This document shows positions 52,720 to 62,051 of a stretch of DNA of 64,000 nucleotides, piece after piece (position 1 is the stretch's first letter; every line of letters begins with the position of its first letter). Origin of the DNA: Pseudomonas syringae (lineage in GTDB: Bacteria > Pseudomonadota > Gammaproteobacteria > Pseudomonadales > Pseudomonadaceae); the NCBI RefSeq assembly GCF_021605415.1, contig NZ_WKEQ01000023.1:26565-90564 (forward strand). Direction: 5' to 3'. The translations under genes and the position numbers were made by a program. The notes under the pieces are model-generated. The model saw nothing but the letters and a program-made list of their open reading frames with translations, made no database searches and was not told the origin of the DNA.

Positions 52720-53514
52720 TTACTGCTTATTGCGCCCGGCGATCACCACCAGGATCAGAGAGGCCAGGATCAGAATCGAGCTGATGGCGGCAATGGTCGG
52801 ATCGATCTCGTCGCGCAGCGCCGTGAACATGCGCTTGGTCAGCGTCTGGTTATCGCCACCGGAGATGAACAGCGCCACCACGGTTTCATCCAGCGAAGTG
52901 ATGAAGGCGAACAGCGTGGCCGACACCACACTCGGCTTGATCTGCGGCAGGGTCACGGCCATGAACGCCCGGAAGCGGTTCATGCCCAGACTGCGTGCGA
53001 CCATTTCCTGCGACATGTCGAAATTACGCAAACCGGCCAGCAGCGCAATGATCACGTAGGGCAGGGCGAGCATGATGTGCGCCAGCACCAGCCCGGTCAG
53101 CGTGCTGATCAAACCGACCCGGGCATACACAAAGAACACCCCGGCCGCGATCAGAATGATCGGCACCATCATCGGCAGCAGCAGAATGATCTGCAGCGTG
53201 CGCACCACTTTCAAACTCGAGTTGTTGATGGCGTAGGCGGCCGCCATGCCGATCGGCAGACTGATCGCCATGGTGAAAAACGCCGTGATCAGGCTGACCC
53301 GTGCTGCCGACATCCACTCCACGCTGTTGAAAAACGCTTCATACCAATGGAAAGACCATTGCTTGGGCGGGAACTGCAGGAAGCGTGCTTCGGAAAACGA
53401 CATGGGCACCACGATCAACACCGGGATGATCAGGTACAGCAGAATCACCGCCACCACCACGGTGAACAGCACGTGGGACAGGCGCAGGTGACGCAGGTTG
53501 GCAAGCAGGTTCAT
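52720..53514 (-). CDS. ABC transporter permease, PotC-like
   Basis: A 264-residue inner-membrane protein with six predicted helices and the binding-protein-dependent permease EAA-type loop (MVARSLGMNRFRAFMAVTLPQIKPSV). It pairs with the permease at 53515, whose stop codon directly abuts this gene's start. The family is the PotC type of spermidine/putrescine importers, and related proteins also import GABA and other amines. Confidence 0.92.
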   Translation of the reverse strand: MNLLANLRHLRLSHVLFTVVVAVILLYLIIPVLIVVPMSFSEARFLQFPPKQWSFHWYEAFFNSVEWMSAARVSLITAFFTMAISLPIGMAAAYAINNSSLKVVRTLQIILLLPMMVPIILIAAGVFFVYARVGLISTLTGLVLAHIMLALPYVIIALLAGLRNFDMSQEMVARSLGMNRFRAFMAVTLPQIKPSVVSATLFAFITSLDETVVALFISGGDNQTLTKRMFTALRDEIDPTIAAISSILILASLILVVIAGRNKQ

Positions 53515-54441
53515 TTAGCGCGCTCCCAGAATGCGTTCGATGGGAATGAAGCGATTGATGCCCCAGAAAATCAGGAACACCACGAATAGCAGCACCAGGC
53601 CGACCGCACTGGCGGCGCCCCAGGCGTGGTAAAGCTCGACGTTACGTTGCACCAGCATCGACACCAGGATCGTGCGACCGCCACCGAGCAGTTCAGGGGT
53701 GATGAAGAAGCCCAGGCAGATGACGAAGACCAGGATCGAACCGGCCATGATCCCCGGCGCTGCCATCGGCAAGAACACCCGGCGGAAGGTGTAGAAAGGT
53801 TTTGCGCCCAGGCTTTCCGAGGCTTGCATGAGATCCTGGGGAATCTTCTTCATCACCGAATACAACGGCAGCACCATGAAGGGCAGCATTACATGCAGCG
53901 TGCCGATCACCGTGCCGGTGGTGTTGTGCATCAGCGTCAGGGGCTGGTCGATGACGCCCAGATCCATCAGCGTCTGATTGACCAGCCCACGGCGTTGCAA
54001 CAGCACCAGCCAGGCATAGGATCGCACCAGCACGCTGGTCCAGAACGGCAGAATCACGCAGATCAGGATCAGGTTGGCCCAGAATCCCTGCAGCCGCGAG
54101 GCGGCGTAGGCGATGGGAAAGCCCATCACGATCGACAGGATGGTCACCAGGAAACTGATCTTGAAGGTCAGGGCAAAGGTGTCCCAGTAGATGGCTTCCT
54201 GGAAAATCCGGATGTAGTTGGCCAGGGAAAAACCTTCCTCGGTCTGAACCGACTGCAACGCCAGCCAGCACAGCGGCATGATCAACAGCACCACCACCAT
54301 CACCAGGGCGGGGGTGAGCAGTAACAACATCGAGGTGTGTTCTTTGCGTTCTTCACGGGCCAAAGCGTCTTCGCTGGTCAACGGCGGCTGGCGATGGTCG
54401 CTGGAGTCAGGCATGGATTTGGCGAGATAGGCGTTTGACAT
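53515..54441 (-). CDS. ABC transporter permease, PotB-like
   Basis: A 308-residue inner-membrane permease with six predicted helices after a charged cytoplasmic N-terminus (about 35 residues). The EAA loop is MQASESLGAKPFYTFRRVFLPMAAPGIM. It heterodimerises with the PotC-like protein. AGAGG six bases before the ATG is a good ribosome-binding site. Upstream lies a duplicated copy of the binding-protein leader region and a 31-codon open frame. Confidence 0.92.
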   Translation of the reverse strand: MSNAYLAKSMPDSSDHRQPPLTSEDALAREERKEHTSMLLLLTPALVMVVVLLIMPLCWLALQSVQTEEGFSLANYIRIFQEAIYWDTFALTFKISFLVTILSIVMGFPIAYAASRLQGFWANLILICVILPFWTSVLVRSYAWLVLLQRRGLVNQTLMDLGVIDQPLTLMHNTTGTVIGTLHVMLPFMVLPLYSVMKKIPQDLMQASESLGAKPFYTFRRVFLPMAAPGIMAGSILVFVICLGFFITPELLGGGRTILVSMLVQRNVELYHAWGAASAVGLVLLFVVFLIFWGINRFIPIERILGAR

Positions 54442-54453
54442 ATAAACCTCTCG

Positions 54454-54549
54454 TCACTGCTGGAGGCTGGAGGGAATGCAGCGCTGGCGGACAGTGCTGG
54501 CGGCGATCGTCCTCGCGTGCTGCAAGGTGCGGTGCTCGGATGGTGTCAT
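54454..54549 (-). CDS. Possible 31-residue leader peptide upstream of the PotB-like gene
   Basis: Reading from ATG 54549 gives a 31-residue frame (starts MTPSEHRTLQH, ends in Gln-Gln) that stops 12 bases before the permease start. GGGAG ten bases upstream of its ATG corresponds to the ribosome-binding site of the binding-protein gene within the duplicated leader. It may be a leftover of a deleted gene copy or a translated leader. Composition is Arg/Ser-rich with no recognised domain. Confidence 0.3.
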   Translation of the reverse strand: MTPSEHRTLQHARTIAASTVRQRCIPSSLQQ

Positions 54550-54559
54550 GTAATAAGAA

Positions 54560-54720
54560 CTCCCAATGGTGGGCAGGTACTTAGGGCGAGCGCGAGTTGT
54601 TTGCACAGGTCACTCTGCGCGACCCTCAGGCCTAATGTACCGGGATGCCAACGAACGAAGCGGGTGGAATTGGCCGGTGCCGAAGTGCTTTATGTCGAAA
54701 TCGGGCAGGCAGACGGCATG
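54560..54720 (-). repeat. Duplicated leader/promoter region, copy A
   Basis: This segment aligns with 55826-55990, including the shared words CTAATGTACCGG, GAACGAAGCGG, GCTTTAT and CTCTGCG. It places a copy of the binding-protein promoter and leader in front of the PotB-like gene. Confidence 0.75.
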
Positions 54721-54765
54721 TCCTGCGGCGAGGCTTCTGGCTCGCGGCGCAGCGACAATCGGTCG

Positions 54766-55818
54766 TTACTTTTTCTGCACGAAGGCCAGCCAGCGCTCTT
54801 CTGCCTTGACCCCATCCTGCGAAGCCCACCACTGGGCCGAGAGCAGGGCCTGGCGGGAGATGTTCTCGGGAGAGGATGGCAGCTTGGCTTCGCGTTCGGC
54901 CGGGATCACGCCGGTCTTGAACGCCTCGGGGTTCAGCGGGCCGTAATCGATGATCATCGGCAGCGCCGCCTGGAGCTTGGCATCGATGGCTTCGTTGACG
55001 AACTTCATCGCCGCCGCTTTGTGCGGCGAACCCTTGAGTACGCACAGCGAATTGGTTTCCAGCACGCCCTGGTTGTAGTCGAAGGCCACCGGCGCCCCCG
55101 CAGCCTGCACGGCAGTGATCCGGCCGTTCCAGGCCTGGATCATGTCCACCTCGCCATCGCTGATGAGCTGCGCCGACTGCCCGCCGGAAGTCCACCAAGT
55201 GGCGATGTCGGGCTTGATCTGTTCGAGCTTCTTGAAGGCGCGATCTACGTCCAGCGGGTAGAGCTTGTCCACTGGCACGCCGTCAGCCAGCAACGCGATT
55301 TCCAGGGTAGGGCGCGGCAAATTGCGCAAGGAGCGTTGGCCGGGATACTTTTTGGTGTCCCAGAAATCAGCCCAGGTTTTGGGTACGTTATCGCCCTTGA
55401 AGGCGTCCGTGCGGTAGGCCAATACCGTGGAATAACTGATGTAGCCCACGCTGTATTCGTCCTTGAGGCTGTCGGGTATCTGCGCGGCGTTGGGAATCAG
55501 CGACAGGTCGAGCTTCTCGAACAGGCCTTCGGCTTCGCCCCGGATGCAATCGCCGGTGGGCAGATCGACCACGTCCCAAGTGACCTTGCCGCTCTCGACC
55601 TGGGTCTTGATGATCGGGTAGGCCTTCGGGGAACTGTCCTGCTTGAGCGTCAGGCCAAGTTTTTTCGCGGCGGGCTCAAGAATCGCTTTGCTCTGTGCTT
55701 CCTGATAAGCGCCGCCCTGGGAAACGAAGGTGATGTCCTCGGCCATGGCCTGGCTGGCGCCACCCATGACCAGGGCCAGGCTCGCGAGTTTGAAAGCTGT
55801 GGTGCGCAATGTGCTCAT
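54766..55818 (-). CDS. Periplasmic binding protein of polyamine/GABA-type ABC transporter
   Basis: A 350-residue PotD/PotF-like protein with a signal peptide (cleavage near QAMAED). The mature part starts ITFVSQGGAYQEAQSK and has YPLDVDRAFKKLEQIKPDIATWWTSGGQ. It is the first gene of the minus-strand transporter operon, with CGGAG seven bases before ATG. It is paralogous to the orphan binding protein at 38486. The neighbouring gabD and gabT genes suggest GABA or another omega-amino compound as ligand. Confidence 0.92.
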   Translation of the reverse strand: MSTLRTTAFKLASLALVMGGASQAMAEDITFVSQGGAYQEAQSKAILEPAAKKLGLTLKQDSSPKAYPIIKTQVESGKVTWDVVDLPTGDCIRGEAEGLFEKLDLSLIPNAAQIPDSLKDEYSVGYISYSTVLAYRTDAFKGDNVPKTWADFWDTKKYPGQRSLRNLPRPTLEIALLADGVPVDKLYPLDVDRAFKKLEQIKPDIATWWTSGGQSAQLISDGEVDMIQAWNGRITAVQAAGAPVAFDYNQGVLETNSLCVLKGSPHKAAAMKFVNEAIDAKLQAALPMIIDYGPLNPEAFKTGVIPAEREAKLPSSPENISRQALLSAQWWASQDGVKAEERWLAFVQKK

Positions 55819-55825
55819 GGAAAGA

Positions 55826-55990
55826 CTCCGAATGGTTGGCAGAATTCTGAGGCGAGCTGTCGGTTTTGTTGTCGGTCGCTCTGCGGGACCATGCAGGTCT
55901 AATGTACCGGCTTGGCCATGAACGAAGCGGCTACAAATGAGCGGATGAAAAGCGCTTTATTGCGAAAATGGCAACGGTCACGGTATTTCG
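55826..55990 (-). promoter_or_regulatory. Promoter/leader of the transporter operon, copy B of duplicated region
   Basis: The upstream region of the binding-protein gene, containing its CGGAG ribosome-binding site. On the minus strand the words GGTACATTAG and TTCGCAATAAAGCGCTT are also present, in altered form, in copy A at 54560-54720. The conserved words are candidates for promoter and operator. Confidence 0.6.
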
Positions 55991-56086
55991 TGCGTTGGGG
56001 GGAGGGCGCCTTTCTATCGTAGCGTTCGCATAACCGCACGTTGCTGGTCGGGTATGTCATACAGACGGAATGGCGTTATATCGCGC

Positions 56087-56458
56087 TTACTCCAACGCCT
56101 TAAGCACGTCCCTTCGTTTTAATGCCCAATCGATGAGTTCGGCCATCGATGGCCCCAGCCCTATGCCCATATCGGTGAGTGTGTATTCCACCCTTGGGGG
56201 AACTTCAGGATAGACCTTGCGGCTAACCAGCCCGTCGGCTTCGAGCTGCTTCAGTTGCTGGATGAGCATTTTCTGGTTAACGCCTTCCACGCGCCTCTCC
56301 AGTTCAGAAAAGCGCAGAGGCCCCTTTGCTCCAAAAAGCTGGCAAATGATTACGATTTTCCATTTCCCCTCGATCACCTGCAGCGCTTCTCTTGTGGCGG
56401 CGGCCCAGACCAGTTGCTGCTTTGGATCTCCGCAATTCCATTTCCGTAGTTTGGCCAT
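56087..56458 (-). CDS. HxlR family transcriptional regulator
   Basis: A 123-residue winged-helix protein of the HxlR (DUF24) family. WKIVIICQLFGAKGPLRFSELERRVEGVNQKMLIQQLKQLEADGLVSR spans the winged helix and PPRVEYTLTDMG the wing. A Cys near the start (WNCGDP) is in the position used for redox sensing by relatives such as YodB/QorR. It is divergent from the broken dehydrogenase gene at 56659, which it probably regulates. Confidence 0.92.
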   Translation of the reverse strand: MAKLRKWNCGDPKQQLVWAAATREALQVIEGKWKIVIICQLFGAKGPLRFSELERRVEGVNQKMLIQQLKQLEADGLVSRKVYPEVPPRVEYTLTDMGIGLGPSMAELIDWALKRRDVLKALE

Positions 56459-56658
56459 ACTTACCTCTAGGTGGGTTACTCACAATATAGTGGGTTCTTG
56501 CTGATTTATACGTTGCCCATTATTTTGATGGTGCATGTTTACAGAGGCTATTGCCTAGAAAAATATTCGATGGTCAATAGAGCCCAAACGAAACTTGGGG
56601 GCGCAACGTCGGCCTGATCGAGGCCGTAGGCCTACATAAATCAAAGAAGGTAATTAAC

Positions 56659-57393
56659 GTGAAGATTGGAATAATAGGTGCCGGGAACATTGGAGCAGCC
56701 ATCGCTCGCAAACTTGCGGCGCGCGGGCATCACATCAAGCTTGCTAACTCCAAAGGGCCGGACAGTATTCAACAGTTGGCGAACGACATTGGTGTGACTG
56801 CTGTGACAAAAGAACAAGCGGTGTCTGATGTGGATGTGATCGTACTTTCCATTCCGTTTGCCAATTACCCTGAATTGAAAACACTGTTCAAGGGAGTATC
56901 TGACGAGGTTATTGTCGTAGACACTTCTAACTATTACCCCACTCGAGATGGGTCGATCGCCGAGGTAGACGGTGGGAAGCCGGAAAGCGTATGAGTCAGT
57001 GAGCGCATTGGTCGGCCAGTGGTGAAGGCGTGGAATGCTCTACTGGCTGAAACACTTGCTCATCGCGGACAAACCAGTGGAGTGTCTTCGCGTATCGCTA
57101 TACCCGTTGCAGGCGACGATATTCGTGCCGAAGCAGTCGTGCGCAATCTCGTAGGCGAGACCGGTTTCGATGCCTTGGCATCGGGCGGACTTGATGATTC
57201 GTGGCGTCAGCAACCCGGAACTCCTGCTTATTGCACTGAGCTGAGTCTGGACGAATTGAAAGTGGCGCTTATCGCAGCTGACAAAGATCGTGCGCCGCTG
57301 AATCGGGATGCGCTATTTGAAGAGTTTATGTCTGCTCAAGGTGGGCTCACCCATGATCATTTAGTCGCCAGAAACCGTGCCGTTTGCTCTTGA
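56659..57393 (+). pseudogene. NADPH-dependent F420-reductase-like dehydrogenase, interrupted by an in-frame stop
   Basis: A Rossmann-fold protein starting at GTG (KIGIIGAGNIGAAIARKLAARGH) reads 111 residues to a TGA at 56992-56994. The same frame then continues open to 57393 (VSERIGRPVVKAWNALLAETLAHRG...). In relatives a Trp codon (TGG) stands at this place, so one base change explains the stop. Without it the gene would encode 244 residues, the family length. It is divergent from the HxlR regulator. A GTG at 57019 could restart the C-terminal half. It is probably inactive. Confidence 0.85.
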
Positions 57394-57470
57394 CTGACTG
57401 CCCCGAGTGCTTGCACCAATGCGCATGTCGCGTATCGGTTGGAAACCAGAATCGTCGTTCTCATGACGCT

Positions 57471-58361
57471 TTATTTCACCGATTCAAACCAGGCCAGATG
57501 CTGATCTGACTTCAAGAAGGTATCGGCCCACTCACGGTAATCATCGGAGCGCGTGTATTTGGATAAGAGCTCAGGAAGGGAAAGCTCATTCTTCACCGAA
57601 CCGCTTTGTTCGCGCAACGTATCGTAGGTTGCTTTGATGGCTGATAGATACGGGGCATGCCCATTGACCACGACCCGCACATTGGCTGCGCTCAGCTTCT
57701 GGACATCGCTCAGAGCAGGATTTCCGTAATTGATCAGCATGATCGGCACGGCAAGGTGTGAAGTGAGCGCTTTCAAGTGCTGGAAGTCCTTCACGCCGAT
57801 GAGGCAGATCGCGTCGGCGCCGGCTTGCTGGTAGGCCGTGGTACGTGCAACGGAGTCTTCCAGGCTGGTTACAGCGACATTCGTTCGGGCGATGATGCTG
57901 AGCGCATCGTCTGAACGGGCAAATCGCGCAGCGTAAATCTTCGCAGCGGCTTCCTCCATTTCGATGAGCACGTGCGATTGCTCGTCGAATCTGGCCGGCA
58001 GATGAGTATCTTCCAGCGTCAGGGCGGCGACACCTGCTTTCTGAAGCTCAGTCACTGTTCGCATCACATTGAGCGCGTTTCCAAAGCCATGGTCAGCGTC
58101 GCCAATGATTGGTATTTGGCTGGCTCGCCCTACTCTGGAAACCTGCTCGACATATTCGTCCAGCGTGAGCAGTGCGATGTCCGGCGCTCCTAGCACTTGG
58201 AGCGAGGCGACGGATCCCCCTTGGATGGCAACCTCAAAACCAAGGTCAGATGCCATACGAACCGAGATGGGATCAAATACAGAGGCGGCAAATTTACAGG
58301 TAGCACCCTGAAGTAAGTCAGCAAACGCCTTACGCAATTGATGAGGTGATCGCTCAATCAT
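57471..58361 (-). CDS. Oxaloacetate decarboxylase of the isocitrate lyase/PEP mutase family (PA4872-like)
   Basis: A 296-residue TIM-barrel protein. CKFAASVFDPISVRMASDLGFEVAIQGGSVASLQVLGAPD, DADHGFGNALNVMRTV (metal Asp residues) and LTLEDTHLPARF match P. aeruginosa PA4872, a characterised oxaloacetate decarboxylase of this superfamily. The ATG at 58361 is used because GGAG lies eight bases upstream; longer in-frame starts exist. It lies with dctA-like and D-tartrate dehydratase genes, whose product is oxaloacetate, so it would turn this into pyruvate. Confidence 0.88.
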   Translation of the reverse strand: MIERSPHQLRKAFADLLQGATCKFAASVFDPISVRMASDLGFEVAIQGGSVASLQVLGAPDIALLTLDEYVEQVSRVGRASQIPIIGDADHGFGNALNVMRTVTELQKAGVAALTLEDTHLPARFDEQSHVLIEMEEAAAKIYAARFARSDDALSIIARTNVAVTSLEDSVARTTAYQQAGADAICLIGVKDFQHLKALTSHLAVPIMLINYGNPALSDVQKLSAANVRVVVNGHAPYLSAIKATYDTLREQSGSVKNELSLPELLSKYTRSDDYREWADTFLKSDQHLAWFESVK

Positions 58362-58481
58362 TTCTGGCTCCATCAGCTTCTTTCGCTTAACTTTTTGAGC
58401 TCGTTCTGCAGCGAACGAGACCTCGGAAGCACTGCCGGTCATTACCGCCTGTTGACGCGGAATGACCGGATCCGTTGCAGA

Positions 58482-59789
58482 TTACTTTTGCGCCAGTAAC
58501 GCCTTTCTTGCCGCCTTGTCGTGTTTCATGGCAGCAATCTCACGCTCGCAGGCCTCGACATCGAAAGAGTTGTCCCACTTCGCAATCGCGATCGTGCCGA
58601 TGCCGTTACCGATGAGGTTGGTCACAGCCCGCGCTTCGTTCAGGAACCGGTCTATGCCCAGGAGCAAAACCAGCCCTACGAGAGGAATAGAGTGAATGGT
58701 CGTAAGCGTGGCAGCCAGCGTCACAAACCCCGCGCCCGCCACGCCAGCCGAGCCCTTGGAGGTCAACAGAAATACGCCCAGCAGAATCATCTGATCCACA
58801 AACGTAAGTGGCGTATTGGTCGCCTGGGCGATAAAGATCGCGGCCATGGTGAGATAGATACAAGTGCCGTCGGCATTAAAGGTGTAACCCGTTGGCAGCA
58901 CCATGCCCACCACCGATTTTTTGCAGCCAAGTTTCTCGAGCTTCACCATCATTCGCGGCAATACGGCTTCTGTCGAACAAGTGCCTAGCGTGATGAGGAT
59001 TTCATCCTTGAAGTAGCGAAGAAATTGCATCAACGGCATACCCGACCATCTCGCAACCGAGCCCAGCACCACCACAATGAAAATCAAGGTTGTGATGTAA
59101 AGCGCGACCAGCAACTGGCCGAGTGACAGCAACGTACCAATTCCATACTTACCGATAGTGAACGCCATGCCGGCACCGGCTCCAATCGGCGCCAAACGCA
59201 TGACCATTGCAACAATCTTGAACAAGCCTTGCAGGAACAGATCAATGGTGTTGATCAGCGGCTTGCTGGTTTCACCCATTTGAACCAGGGCAACCCCCAT
59301 CAAAACCGACAGCAGAATGACCTGAAGCATAACGCCATTCGAAAATGCGCCCAGGAAGGTGTGGGGAATAATATTGAGGAAAAAATCGATGGTGCCGCCT
59401 TGCTCGCTGGCAGCTTGGCTGTATTTACTAATGGCACTTCCATCAAGCGCGTTGACGTTGATGTTCATACCAACGCCAGGCTTGACGATGTTGACCACGA
59501 TAAGGCCGACGACCAAGGCGATGGTGGACAGAATCTCAAAGTAGAGCAGCGCCTTCACGCCAATCCGACCGACCTCTTTGATACTGCCCATCTTCGCGAT
59601 ACCAACAACGACGGTACCGAAAATAATGGGTGCCAAGAGCATTTTGATCAGTTTGATGAAGCCATCGGCAAAGGGTTGGAGCTTGGCTCCGATATCAGGT
59701 ACGAAGTAACCGATAGCGGCACCGATCACGATGCCGATTAGTACTTGCACATAGAGCTGGCTGTACCAGCGGGTCTTGGAAGTTTCCAC
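58482..59789 (-). CDS. dctA: C4-dicarboxylate/cation symporter, DctA-like
   Basis: A 435-residue inner-membrane transporter of the DAACS family that imports C4-dicarboxylates with cations. Eight helices plus two re-entrant loops are expected. LGTCSTEAVLPRM is the serine-rich HP1-type motif and MVLPTGYTFNADGTCIYLTMA the helix 7 signature. The start is GTG (59789) with AGGTG upstream. Its place between tarD and the oxaloacetate decarboxylase gene suggests tartrate as the physiological substrate. Confidence 0.93.
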   Translation of the reverse strand: METSKTRWYSQLYVQVLIGIVIGAAIGYFVPDIGAKLQPFADGFIKLIKMLLAPIIFGTVVVGIAKMGSIKEVGRIGVKALLYFEILSTIALVVGLIVVNIVKPGVGMNINVNALDGSAISKYSQAASEQGGTIDFFLNIIPHTFLGAFSNGVMLQVILLSVLMGVALVQMGETSKPLINTIDLFLQGLFKIVAMVMRLAPIGAGAGMAFTIGKYGIGTLLSLGQLLVALYITTLIFIVVVLGSVARWSGMPLMQFLRYFKDEILITLGTCSTEAVLPRMMVKLEKLGCKKSVVGMVLPTGYTFNADGTCIYLTMAAIFIAQATNTPLTFVDQMILLGVFLLTSKGSAGVAGAGFVTLAATLTTIHSIPLVGLVLLLGIDRFLNEARAVTNLIGNGIGTIAIAKWDNSFDVEACEREIAAMKHDKAARKALLAQK

Positions 59790-59889
59790 GGAAGCACCTC
59801 ATTTTATTGTTGTGATGGGCATGTGGCTTGGCGTCAGTCGGCAACGCCGGGTTCTGCGGCCTCTCTACAAGGCCGCAGATTGAGGATGA

Positions 59890-61059
59890 TCAGCCTTCAC
59901 CCAATTCACGCATGACTGCGTACAACGCGGACTTCGCTTCAAAGCCCACACCTGGAATGTCTGGCAGGCCGACATATCCGTTTTCAACCTTGATTCCGTC
60001 GGCGAAGCCACCGAATGGCTGGAACACGTCCGGGTAAGATTCGTTGCCGCCCAGGTGCAGCCCTGCTGCGATATTCAGGGACATCTGATGTCCGCCATGC
60101 GGAACCACGCGACGGGAGGACCAGCCCATTTCTTCCATCACCTTCAGGGTGCGCATGTATTCGACGAGCCCGTAAGAGAGCGCACAGTCGAACTGAAGGA
60201 AATCGCGATCGGGGCGCATACCGCCGTGGCGCAGCAGGTTTCGGGCATCTTGGTGGGAAAAGAGGTTTTCCCCGGTCGCCATGGGTAGTTCGTAGTGGTT
60301 GGCGAGCTCGGCCTGCAGCGCATAGTCCAGCGGATCGCCAATTTCTTCGTACCAGAACAGGTTGTACTTTTTGATGGCTTCCGCGTACGCGATACCTGTC
60401 TGAAGATCAAAACGACCGTTGGCATCGACCGCCAATCTACGGCCATCCCCAACCACTTCAAGCACGGCTTCGATGCGGCGGATATCTTCGTCCAGCGGCA
60501 CGGCACCGATCTTCATCTTGACCACGTCGTAGCCACGATCCAGATAGCTCTGCATTTCTGCTTTGAGCTTGGTTTGATCTTTGCCGGGGTAGTAGTAGCC
60601 GCCCGCTGCATAGACCCAGACCTTGTCATCTGCCACGCCGTTACGGTAACGGTCGGCGAGCAGGCGATAGAGAGGCTTGCCTTCGATTTTGGCAACGGCA
60701 TCCCAGACCGCCATGTCGATGGTGCCCACGGCGACCGACCGCTCGCCATGGCCTCCTGGCTTCTCGTTTGTCATCAGGGCCTTCCAGATGGCGAACGGAT
60801 CAAGGTTGTTATTTTCATGGTCAACGAGCGTGTCTGGGTCAGCTTCGGTGATACGCGCTAGAAAGCGGTCACGCATCAGCGCGCCTTGACCATAGCGACC
60901 ATTAGAGTTGAAACCGTAGCCGATGACAGGTTTGCCATCGCGAATCACATCCGTGATGACAGCAACGACAGAGCAGGTCATTTTGGAGAAATCGATGTAC
61001 GCATTGGCAATGGGGGAGGCGATAGAAACGGTTTTTTCTCGGATGTCTACGATGCGCAT
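59890..61059 (-). CDS. tarD: D(-)-tartrate dehydratase
   Basis: A 389-residue enolase-superfamily enzyme that dehydrates D-tartrate to oxaloacetate. KMKIGAVPLDEDIRRIEAVL holds the KxK catalytic bases (about 182-184), LAVDANGRF the first metal Asp, WYEEIGDP and GENLFSHQDARNLL the next acidic ligands, and CALSYGL and VPHGGHQMSLNIAAGL the His of the second base. The whole chain follows the Bradyrhizobium TarD pattern, with the same length. AGGAA before ATG 61059 supports the start. It is divergent from a LysR gene. Confidence 0.92.
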   Translation of the reverse strand: MRIVDIREKTVSIASPIANAYIDFSKMTCSVVAVITDVIRDGKPVIGYGFNSNGRYGQGALMRDRFLARITEADPDTLVDHENNNLDPFAIWKALMTNEKPGGHGERSVAVGTIDMAVWDAVAKIEGKPLYRLLADRYRNGVADDKVWVYAAGGYYYPGKDQTKLKAEMQSYLDRGYDVVKMKIGAVPLDEDIRRIEAVLEVVGDGRRLAVDANGRFDLQTGIAYAEAIKKYNLFWYEEIGDPLDYALQAELANHYELPMATGENLFSHQDARNLLRHGGMRPDRDFLQFDCALSYGLVEYMRTLKVMEEMGWSSRRVVPHGGHQMSLNIAAGLHLGGNESYPDVFQPFGGFADGIKVENGYVGLPDIPGVGFEAKSALYAVMRELGEG

Positions 61060-61157
61060 GACAGGTTCCTCTTGTTGTTTGTAGGCCCACGTTATGCTTT
61101 GCGATGTCACCCGCCCAATGCTATTAATGCCGTGCCCTATGCACAGGAGGCATGGCC

Positions 61158-62051
61158 TTGGAACTTGTTTGGCTCGAAGATTTTTCAGCGCTGGCGGAGT
61201 ACGGCAGCTTTGTCCGCGCTGCTGAAGCGCGCCACGTTACTCAGCCGGCTTTCAGCCGCAGGGTTCGTTCGTTAGAGAATTGGATGGGTGTTGCCTTGTT
61301 CGTGCGCACACCACAAGGAGCAACACTCACCGAGGCAGGGAGGCAAATATTGCCAAGTGCCCAGGAAGCTGCGAGGCATCTGTACAGGATGCGCCACGAG
61401 GCTCAGGAGGTTGCTGGCATGGCCGCGAGGTCGTTGCATTTCGCGGCGACTCATTCCCTGTCGTTTACTTTTTTCCCCAAGTGGCTTCGAAGCGCCGAAA
61501 ACGGTGCGCCCATTGAGGCTGTGCAGTTGCACTCGGACAGCATGGCTGTGTGCGAGCAGATGCTGATCCATGGCCAGGTACAATTTCTGCTCTGCCACCG
61601 CCATCCTGACGTTCCGCCTTTACTGGCCACTGATCAGTTCATCGGCAAGAAGGTTGGTGAAGATGTTCTCGTTCCTCTTGCAAGCCCATCCGCTAACTTC
61701 GGCACCTCTCCTGCAGCATTGCCATACCTTGCTTACACACACGAATCTGGACTGGGGCGTATCGTCGCCCACCGATTACGTGGCAAGGAAGACTACCTCC
61801 ACCTGAAGCCGCTTTTCAGCAGCCACCTTGCTGCGGTACTCATGTCCATGGCCTTGGAAAGCAAGGGAGTGGCATGGCTGCCAAGAAGCCTTACCGAACA
61901 AGAAATACTGGATGGACGCCTGGTCAGAGCGCTCGACGAAAGCTGGGATATTCCCTTGGAAATCCATCTTACCCGGCCAAAAGCAACCCTTAGTCAGTCT
62001 GCGGAAGCGTTCTGGGAAGGAGCGGGCGGTGTGATGGATTCTTCGATTTGA
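61158..62051 (+). CDS. LysR family regulator of the D-tartrate cassette
   Basis: A 297-residue LysR regulator with SFVRAAEARHVTQPAFSRRVRSLENWMGV as the DNA-binding region (about 18-46). TTG 61158 is chosen because AGGAGG ends seven bases before it, and relatives begin MELVWLEDF; an ATG two codons upstream is only one base from the Shine-Dalgarno sequence. It is divergent from tarD by about 100 bases and probably activates tarD-dctA-decarboxylase expression in the presence of tartrate. Confidence 0.88.
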   Translation: MELVWLEDFSALAEYGSFVRAAEARHVTQPAFSRRVRSLENWMGVALFVRTPQGATLTEAGRQILPSAQEAARHLYRMRHEAQEVAGMAARSLHFAATHSLSFTFFPKWLRSAENGAPIEAVQLHSDSMAVCEQMLIHGQVQFLLCHRHPDVPPLLATDQFIGKKVGEDVLVPLASPSANFGTSPAALPYLAYTHESGLGRIVAHRLRGKEDYLHLKPLFSSHLAAVLMSMALESKGVAWLPRSLTEQEILDGRLVRALDESWDIPLEIHLTRPKATLSQSAEAFWEGAGGVMDSSI

